A stretch of 64,000 bases of DNA from Rhodocyclales bacterium (lineage in GTDB: Bacteria > Pseudomonadota > Gammaproteobacteria > Burkholderiales > Rhodocyclaceae): contig JACRPA010000006.1 of the NCBI GenBank assembly GCA_016214145.1, positions 372,001 through 436,000 on the forward strand. The letters are read 5' to 3'. Shown piece by piece: positions 58,247 to 64,000 of the stretch (position 1 is its first letter; each line of letters begins with the position of its first letter). Both the position numbers and the translations under genes were made by a program. The notes below the pieces were generated by a model. That model ran no database searches, was not told the origin of the DNA, and saw only the letters and a program-made list of their open reading frames with translations.

Positions 58247-59575
58247 ATGAAGAATACAAAAGGAAGAATCCGGACGGCCCTGTTCGCGGCCGCCCTGCTC
58301 GCGGCGGGCGCAGCGCAGGCGGATGCCGTGACCGACAACGCCCGCGCCCTCCTCGACAGGGGCGACGCCAAGGCTGCCTTTGCCCTGCTCGAACCGCTCG
58401 AGCCCCAGCGCGCCGGAGATCCCGACTACGATTTCCTGCTCGGCCTGGCCGCGCTGGAAGTCGGCAAAAATACCAATGCCGTCTTCGCCCTGGAGCGGGT
58501 GCTGGCTGTCGATCCCAACCATGTCCGCGCCCGCGCGGAGATTGCGCGGGCCTATCTGGCACTGGGCGAAACCAAAACGGCCAAACAGGAATTCGAGTCG
58601 GTAAGGAAACAGGGCGTGCCGCCGGAAGTGGCTGCCACCATCGATCGGCTGCTGACTGCCGTCGAGCGCATCGAGGATCAGGGACGCACCACCGTGCGAG
58701 GCTACATCGAAGGCACCTTCGGACACGATACCAACGTCAATAGCGCCACCTCCAGCCAGAGCATTACGGTGCCCGCTTTTGGCGGACCGATCCTCACCCT
58801 GCCATCTTCGGGCGTGCGGCAAAGCGACACCTTCACCACGGCCGCCGCCGGTATTGCGCTGCGACACCCCTTAAGCCGGGAGTGGGCCCTCACCGCCAGC
58901 CTGACCGGGAACAAACGCGTCAACAACAACCATCACGATATCTTCGATACCGGCGCCACGGATGCCCACATCGGCGTGGTGCGCACTTACGGCAAGGACG
59001 TGTTCAGCGCGGCGCTGCAATACAACCAGTTCTGGGTGGACAACGACCGCTACCGCGAGGCAAAGGGGTTCACCGCCCAGTGGCAGCACAACTACGATGC
59101 CCGCAACCAGTCCAGCCTTTTCGTGCAGTATTCCGACCTGAACTACAATTCCGAGGAAGTGCGCAACGCCGACCGCTTCGTCATCGGCGCGAATTTTGCC
59201 CATGCCCTGGCCGGCTTCAAGACGGTGTTCTACGGTGGCGCATATCTTGCCGACGAAGCCGCAAGGAAAGACGGTTTTCAGCATCTCGGACACGCCGCTT
59301 TCGGTGTCCGTGTCGGCGCCCAGCACGAGTTCCACCGGGACGCCAAGGTTTTCGTGAATCTCGGCTACGAAAACCGCCATTACCACGGGGAGCATCCGCT
59401 GTTGCTGCGAACACGCGACGACGACCAGTGGAACCTCGGCGTCGGCGTGGCTTGGACGCCGGCAAAAAGCTGGCTCGTGACGCCCCAGTTCCAATACACC
59501 GACAATCGCTCGAACCTGGCTATCAACCACTTCAGGCGCGAGGTCGTATCCGTTACCGTGCGCAAGGAATTCTGA
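58247..59575 (+). CDS. TPR plus beta-barrel outer-membrane protein, Slam/T11SS-like (copy 2)
   Basis: 442 aa. Signal peptide MKNTKGRIRTALFAAALLAAGAAQA, TPR region (residues 25-130; DYDFLLGLAALEVGKNTNAVFALERVLAVDPNHVRARAEIARAYLALGE) and a beta-barrel (from GYIEGTFGHDTNVNSATSSQS) with a final strand VVSVTVRKEF. Same architecture as the first copy: the two share the FxFLLGxAAL...RVLAVxPxH pattern and the G(H/R)DxNxNS(A/G)TSS barrel start. 12 bp before a FecR-domain gene. Confidence 0.85.
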   Translation: MKNTKGRIRTALFAAALLAAGAAQADAVTDNARALLDRGDAKAAFALLEPLEPQRAGDPDYDFLLGLAALEVGKNTNAVFALERVLAVDPNHVRARAEIARAYLALGETKTAKQEFESVRKQGVPPEVAATIDRLLTAVERIEDQGRTTVRGYIEGTFGHDTNVNSATSSQSITVPAFGGPILTLPSSGVRQSDTFTTAAAGIALRHPLSREWALTASLTGNKRVNNNHHDIFDTGATDAHIGVVRTYGKDVFSAALQYNQFWVDNDRYREAKGFTAQWQHNYDARNQSSLFVQYSDLNYNSEEVRNADRFVIGANFAHALAGFKTVFYGGAYLADEAARKDGFQHLGHAAFGVRVGAQHEFHRDAKVFVNLGYENRHYHGEHPLLLRTRDDDQWNLGVGVAWTPAKSWLVTPQFQYTDNRSNLAINHFRREVVSVTVRKEF

Positions 59576-59587
59576 GCAGGAGGCAAC

Positions 59588-61027
59588 ATGCCGAACGAAT
59601 TCAAGATGAAACATTCCAGCGCTGCATTGATGGCAGCGCTCGCCGCTGTTTTCCCGCTCACCGGCCAGGCTGCCGGCGCGGCACGAGTCGATTTCGCCAG
59701 CGGCGACGTCAAGGCGCTCGCACCTGACGGCCGCAGCCGGACGATCGACAAGGGCGCCGAAATCGCCAGCGGAGAGACCATCGACACCGGCAACGGCCGG
59801 GCCCAGGTGCGCTTTACCGACGGCGCCCAGGTGTCGCTGGCGCCGCAGACCCAGTTCCGCATCGACGACTATCGTTTCAGCGGCAAGACGGACGGCAGCG
59901 AGAAGGGCTTCTTCAGCCTGCTCAGGGGAGGCATGCGCACCATCACCGGCCTGGTCGGGCGCAGCAACCGCGAGAACTACAAGGTCACCACCACGGTGGC
60001 CACCATCGGCATCCGCGGCACCGAGTTCTCGGTGATCTATGGCAACAGCATCAACGTCACCACCGGGGAAGGCAGCAATATTGTCTGCAATGCGGCCGGC
60101 TGCCTGATCCTGAACAGCGGCGAGACGGCCTATGTGGCGGACGCCAACACCCAGCCGGTGATGTCGGACAAGATGGCGGAGATACCCCCGCCTCCCCCCG
60201 ATCCGTTGCCCACCTTCATCGCCGGCAACAGCGCCTCCGGCGGATTCCCGGTGCTGCCTTCCGGCCCGGGCTATTCGCTCGCCATGGCCGGGCAGTTTTA
60301 TGACAGCGGGGAAAGCTCTTTCTTCTCTGCCATCAGAGGCCCCTATTCTGATTCCCGTCACGATGGACAGGTAAAGGCGACCACAGCCAACTTCGACAGT
60401 AGCGGCGCACTGACGCATTTCAGCACCATGGACGGCGGGGAAGGCGTTCTTTCCGTGGCAGCAGGGGTCACGGCCGGTGCGCTCTCCGACGGCATCATCG
60501 GCTGGGGGCGCTGGTCGAGCGGAAGCATAAGTGATTGGGGCAATCCGCCTAGCGCGCTGCAGGATGTGCACTATGTCGTCGGCATTCCCACCCCTGCCGC
60601 GGACATGAGCGCGCTCCAGCTCGGCAGCATGGTCGGCACCTATACCCTGGCGGGCTTCACCTTCCCGACGGCGTACAATAGTTCCACTGGTGTAACAACG
60701 GTTGGCACGCAACCCATCAGCGGCAGCATGTCGGCAGATTTTGGCACTGCGGCAGTCTGGGGTAACCTCAATGTTCCGATGGGAACGAATACCTATTCGA
60801 CGAGTTGGGGCGGCTGGATGTCGGGATCCAATTTCGGCGGATCCGGCTCGGTGTCCGGAGGCAGTTGTTGCGGTTGCGGTTCCAGCATACAAGGTTTCTT
60901 CGCCGGGCCCATGGCGGCGCGAGCCGGTCTTGTCTATCAGTTCTACGGCACCGATTTTGGCACCATCAGCGGCGCGGCGGCGTTCAAGCAGACCGGGCTT
61001 GCTGCTGGCTGCGGCTATTCTTGCTGA
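59588..61027 (+). CDS. FecR-domain protein with TbpB-like C-terminus, candidate cargo (copy 2)
   Basis: 479 aa, ATG 59588 with AGGAGG upstream (MKHSSAAL 18 bp later is an alternative start). Signal peptide to GQAAGA with no lipobox; FecR domain (residues 30-170, VATIGIRGTEFSV); a Pro-rich stretch (IPPPPPDPLP); then a TbpB-type region: GWGRWSSG, DVHYVVGIPTPA, TYTLAGFTFPT and IQGFFAGPMAARAG, close to the barrel signature of Slam cargo. A Cys-rich patch (GGSCCGCGSS) and a terminal Cys pair are unusual. Paired with the preceding OMP. Confidence 0.83.
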   Translation: MPNEFKMKHSSAALMAALAAVFPLTGQAAGAARVDFASGDVKALAPDGRSRTIDKGAEIASGETIDTGNGRAQVRFTDGAQVSLAPQTQFRIDDYRFSGKTDGSEKGFFSLLRGGMRTITGLVGRSNRENYKVTTTVATIGIRGTEFSVIYGNSINVTTGEGSNIVCNAAGCLILNSGETAYVADANTQPVMSDKMAEIPPPPPDPLPTFIAGNSASGGFPVLPSGPGYSLAMAGQFYDSGESSFFSAIRGPYSDSRHDGQVKATTANFDSSGALTHFSTMDGGEGVLSVAAGVTAGALSDGIIGWGRWSSGSISDWGNPPSALQDVHYVVGIPTPAADMSALQLGSMVGTYTLAGFTFPTAYNSSTGVTTVGTQPISGSMSADFGTAAVWGNLNVPMGTNTYSTSWGGWMSGSNFGGSGSVSGGSCCGCGSSIQGFFAGPMAARAGLVYQFYGTDFGTISGAAAFKQTGLAAGCGYSC

Positions 61028-61037
61028 TTGCCGCTCG

Positions 61038-62012
61038 TCAGGAAATACCGAGATACCAGCGCCGCCGCACCTCCCGGGCGGCTTCGCCGAACATGTTCAA
61101 GGCGGTTTGCCGCGCCGCCTGCCCGATGTGCAGGCGCCTATCCGGATCGTCGCGCAGGGCCGTGAGCAGGTCGAAAGCCTCTTCCTGGGTATCGAAAAGA
61201 AAGCCATTTTCCCCGCTGCGAATCCATTCGGTGTGGCCGCCGCGGCGGTGGCAGACGACCGGCAGCCCGGTCGCCATTGCCTCCAGCATCACGCGACCGA
61301 AAGCCTCCTCCCACGTGCCTGTGCGATAGAAGAAGCAATCCAGTTCCTGCAGGAAGCGTTGCGCAGGCAGACTGCCGGCTTCGGTCAGTTCTATGCCGAC
61401 GCGATCCACGCCGATGTATTCGTCCAGACATGTTCCACCCATCACGCGTACCCGGCAGCCGGCGTTGGCCAGCATGCGATAGAGCGAGGGGTCGTCCCCG
61501 GAGTGCTTGCCTAGTACATCGCGGCTGATGCGGCCGAGCGTGAAGCCGCCGCCGGTGGCGCGCATTGCAGGCCGAAACACATCGATATCGATCAGCGGCG
61601 GCTCGACGATGCCGTCCATTGCGGCTTGCTCACGCAAGCCTCGCGAGCGGAAAACAAGGTCGGGTTCGGGCAGGCCAGCTTCGCGAAGCCGGGTGATGGT
61701 GTCGAAGAGTTGGAGGGGCCAGTGCACGTTGCACAGGAGGATGACGCGGCGCGCATTCGTCTTTCCTGCCCAGAGCCCCAACTCGTAGTGGCTGCCGTGG
61801 ATGATCAGCGTTCCTTCTCTAGGAAAGTTGCCCGTTTCGTACACAATGGGCATGATTGGACAGTCTTGATAGCACGCATGCGGCGTCCCAAGACTCCATA
61901 GGTGAACGTCGGCATCGCGCGATAGCAGCCCGTGGAGGGAAAGTGCGCTCAGCGCACTGCCGCTCCATGGCACCTCGAAGCGGTCTACGATATGAATTAG
62001 GCTGTCGGCCAT
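61038..62012 (-). CDS. Glycosyltransferase family 4-like protein
   Basis: 324 aa, GT-B fold. Start ATG 62012 (MADSLIHIVDRF). C-terminal nucleotide-sugar motif EAFGRVMLEAMATGLPVVCHRRGGHTE with the conserved EX7E pattern. Acceptor unknown. Divergent from the OGT gene by 34 bp, so the two may share regulation. Confidence 0.87.
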   Translation of the reverse strand: MADSLIHIVDRFEVPWSGSALSALSLHGLLSRDADVHLWSLGTPHACYQDCPIMPIVYETGNFPREGTLIIHGSHYELGLWAGKTNARRVILLCNVHWPLQLFDTITRLREAGLPEPDLVFRSRGLREQAAMDGIVEPPLIDIDVFRPAMRATGGGFTLGRISRDVLGKHSGDDPSLYRMLANAGCRVRVMGGTCLDEYIGVDRVGIELTEAGSLPAQRFLQELDCFFYRTGTWEEAFGRVMLEAMATGLPVVCHRRGGHTEWIRSGENGFLFDTQEEAFDLLTALRDDPDRRLHIGQAARQTALNMFGEAAREVRRRWYLGIS

Positions 62013-62046
62013 GTCTGGCCGGGAGTATGCCAGCAAGAAACAGGGG

Positions 62047-64000
62047 ATGGAAAACAACACGACAATTCCGGAACTGGAGCGGGCGGCCGTCCTGCTGCAG
62101 TCGGGCAGGGGCGCGGAAGCCGAGGCAATTGCGTTGCGCGTGGCGGCGTCCGATCCCGCATCGGCCCGCGCCTGGTTCCTCACCGGCGTTGCCCGTCATC
62201 AGCAAGAGAGGCCGGAGACGGCGCTGGCGGCCATGGAACGGGCGCTCTCGCTCGATCCCGCGATGGACGATGCCAGGCAGGCGTGCGCCACCCTCTTGCT
62301 CGGATTGAAACGGCCGCGTGCCGCGTTGGTGCAGATCGAGGAACTCTCGCGGCGGCGGCCGGGCGATGTCAAGGCAGCGGTCGACGCGGCCATCGTACTG
62401 GAAGAGTTGGGCGATCTGCCGGCGGCGCTGGCGGGTTATGACGAAGCGCTGCGGCGCGATCAGCGGGATTTCCGTGCGCGCCTCAATCGTGGCGCCCTCC
62501 TGGCCCGTCTCGGCCGGCTTGACGAGGCGCTGCGCGACGATCAGGCGCTGGTGCGAAGCCACATCGGCAGCGCCGCCGCCCACTACAACCTGGCCGACGT
62601 CCTGTTACGCCTCGACCGCTACGCCGAAGCGTTGATCGTTGCCGATCGCGCCCTGCGCCTGGCGCCTGCCGACGCCAATGTCCTCATGCTGCGCGGGCTG
62701 GCGCTGGCGATGCTGGGGCGCGATACAGAGTCAGGCGAATCGTTTTCCCGCGCCCGAACGGCCGATGCGGCAGGCGCCCGGCGCTTTCTCGACAGCGCTG
62801 CGTCGGTTGTCGGACTGGGCGAGGCGCGGACGCTGACGGAGGACCCGCGCCAGATCCGCCTGGCGCGCCTGCTGGAGCGGCAGAAATCATGCGACTGGGC
62901 AGAGCGCGACAGGCTGGTTCAGGGGATGCGGCAACTGGCTACGGAGTTGCAGCATGCGCCGGGCCAGTTGGACGAAATGGGGCTGTATTTCACTTCGCTG
63001 TCCCTGCCGCTCGCGGCAGCGGAGCAGCAGGCGCTGGCGCAAGGCATCGCCATGGCCGCCTCGGCACGCGCGGTCGGCAACCCGCTTTCCCCGCACGATA
63101 TCTGGAGAGGGGGCGAGGGCAAGCGGCGACCAGGAAAGATCCGTCTGGGCTTTCTCTCGCCGGATTTCCGGGAACATCCCGCAGCGCAACTGCACTGGCG
63201 CCAGCTGGCCGGCCATGATCGCGGCACTTTCGAGGTGTTCGGCTATTCCATCCATCGCGGCGACGGCAGCGAACTGCGAATGCGCATCGAGGAAGCGTGC
63301 GATGCGTTCCGCGAGGTGTCGGCGCTGAACGCGCAGGAACTCGCTGCGCGGATCGCCCTGGACGACATCGACATTCTGGTCGACCTTGCCGGCTATACGG
63401 ATTTCTCCCGGCCGGAAGTCCTGGCATTGCGTCCGGCGCCGCTGCAGGTGTCCTACCTCGGCATGCCCGCCACGATGGGCAGCCGTTTCATCGACTATCG
63501 CATAACCGATGCATTCACGACGTCGCCGGAAGAGGCGGTTCGCTGGACGGAAAAGCTTGCGTATCTGCCGGATACGTTCTTCATCTACAACGATCGCGAG
63601 ATGATTGCCGAGGCGACAACCGGTCGCAAGAAATGCGGCCTCCCGGAGAGTGGCCTCGTTTTCTGCTGCTTCAACAGCAGTTACAAGATAGAGCCTGAGG
63701 CATTCGATGTCTGGATGCGGCTGCTGCATCGGATTCCCGACAGCGTCCTGTGGCTGGTCGATTCGGGTGAGCCGCTGCGAAACAACCTGCAGCGCGAGGC
63801 GGCAGCGCGCGGCATACGGCCGGCGCGGCTTGTCTTCGCGCCACGTCTGCCGCGCGCAGAGCATCTGGCCCGCCATGCCTGCGCCGATCTCTTTCTAGAC
63901 GCTTTCCACTGCAACGCGCATACCACGGCGGCAGACGCCCTCTGGGCGGGCCTGCCTGTGCTGACCTGTCCGGGCCGCACCATGGCCTCTCGCATCGGGG
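62047..64000 (+). CDS. TPR/OGT (SPINDLY)-type glycosyltransferase, 3' end beyond window
   Basis: 651 codons seen and still open. N-terminal TPR repeats (about residues 20-230, e.g. AAVLLQSGRGAEAEAIALRVAA), then a GT41 catalytic region: GFLSPDFREHPAAQLHW (substrate His), LVDLAGYTDFSRPEVLALRPAPLQVSYLG and DAFHCNAHTTAADALWAGLPVLTCPG. Bacterial members O-glycosylate proteins in the cytoplasm. AGGGG site before ATG 62047. Confidence 0.92.
   Translation, partial: MENNTTIPELERAAVLLQSGRGAEAEAIALRVAASDPASARAWFLTGVARHQQERPETALAAMERALSLDPAMDDARQACATLLLGLKRPRAALVQIEELSRRRPGDVKAAVDAAIVLEELGDLPAALAGYDEALRRDQRDFRARLNRGALLARLGRLDEALRDDQALVRSHIGSAAAHYNLADVLLRLDRYAEALIVADRALRLAPADANVLMLRGLALAMLGRDTESGESFSRARTADAAGARRFLDSAASVVGLGEARTLTEDPRQIRLARLLERQKSCDWAERDRLVQGMRQLATELQHAPGQLDEMGLYFTSLSLPLAAAEQQALAQGIAMAASARAVGNPLSPHDIWRGGEGKRRPGKIRLGFLSPDFREHPAAQLHWRQLAGHDRGTFEVFGYSIHRGDGSELRMRIEEACDAFREVSALNAQELAARIALDDIDILVDLAGYTDFSRPEVLALRPAPLQVSYLGMPATMGSRFIDYRITDAFTTSPEEAVRWTEKLAYLPDTFFIYNDREMIAEATTGRKKCGLPESGLVFCCFNSSYKIEPEAFDVWMRLLHRIPDSVLWLVDSGEPLRNNLQREAAARGIRPARLVFAPRLPRAEHLARHACADLFLDAFHCNAHTTAADALWAGLPVLTCPGRTMASRIG

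Noticed and set aside
56551-61027. Classic FecI/FecR/FecA iron signalling
   Set aside because: No ECF sigma factor or TonB-dependent receptor; FecR proteins have signal peptides and barrel-like C-termini instead of a cytoplasmic anti-sigma tail.

Overview
The window reads as chromosomal DNA of a high-GC Gram-negative betaproteobacterium; a Rhodocyclales-type organism is my best guess. This is inferred from gene content, not from a database search: an rpsU-yqeY-dnaG operon, lptE-holA-proA behind leuS, a TAXI-type TRAP transporter with a DUF1850 partner, Mrp/ApbC beside metG, and a rubrerythrin/Fe-S/DUF3501 operon with OxyR. No rRNA, tRNA, CRISPR array, prophage or complete insertion sequence was seen. 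Most of the window is dense housekeeping sequence; accessory DNA is concentrated at 26.4-35.2 kb and 55-61 kb.

Layout. 0-2.4 kb: the dnaG (cut by the window edge), yqeY, rpsU operon on the minus strand, with a clear sigma70 promoter. 2.4-5.8 kb: tsaD, an HpcH/HpaI aldolase, plsY, folB and a YbaK-type deacylase. 5.83-6.02 kb: a candidate structured small RNA with its own promoter and terminator. 6.0-17.9 kb: a long minus-strand run (leuS, lptE, holA, proA, a FAH-fold lipoprotein, a chalcone-isomerase-like protein, TAXI receptor, TRAP permease, DUF1850, ogt, xerD). 18-24 kb: a FecR-SPOR protein, a hypothetical protein and two tandem paralogous PAS sensor kinases with no response regulator beside them. 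24-31 kb: uvrD, a TumE/TumA-like toxin-antitoxin pair, an alpha/beta hydrolase, an atypical SDR and malic enzyme. 31-35 kb: a low-GC hypothetical gene, HigBA, a VapB with a wrecked VapC, a quinone reductase, and an intact Phd/VapC pair. 35-41 kb: MaoC hydratase, MgtE, orphan ParA, LysR, pirin, flavodoxin and a PleD-like diguanylate cyclase. 41-55 kb: dnaE, the peroxide/iron module (DUF3501, Fe-S protein, rubrerythrin, OxyR), acylphosphatase, metG, apbC, dcd and a PLP-dependent basic amino acid decarboxylase. 55-61 kb: two consecutive pairs of a TPR plus outer-membrane beta-barrel protein and a FecR-domain protein whose C-terminus resembles a TbpB-type barrel. 61-64 kb: divergent glycosyltransferase and OGT/SPINDLY-type genes.

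Two signals stand out. First, a fixed-length 25-bp element, CGCCGT-N8-GACTGACTTTT, occurs 12 times between 3.4 and 44.7 kb (some copies with one or two mismatches, one interrupted), on both strands, in genes and between them, in three reading frames. Its architecture resembles DNA uptake sequences, and four copies lie in uvrD and dnaE. Second, the two outer-membrane/FecR pairs look like a Slam-like (type XI) secretion arrangement with non-lipidated FecR-fused cargo. Several families of intergenic palindromes (GTAGGTCGG..., GGAGCGGCGTCCACGCCGC..., CTCTGCGTC..., CCACGGAT...) are also present, and the first one supplies the stop codons of four flanking genes.
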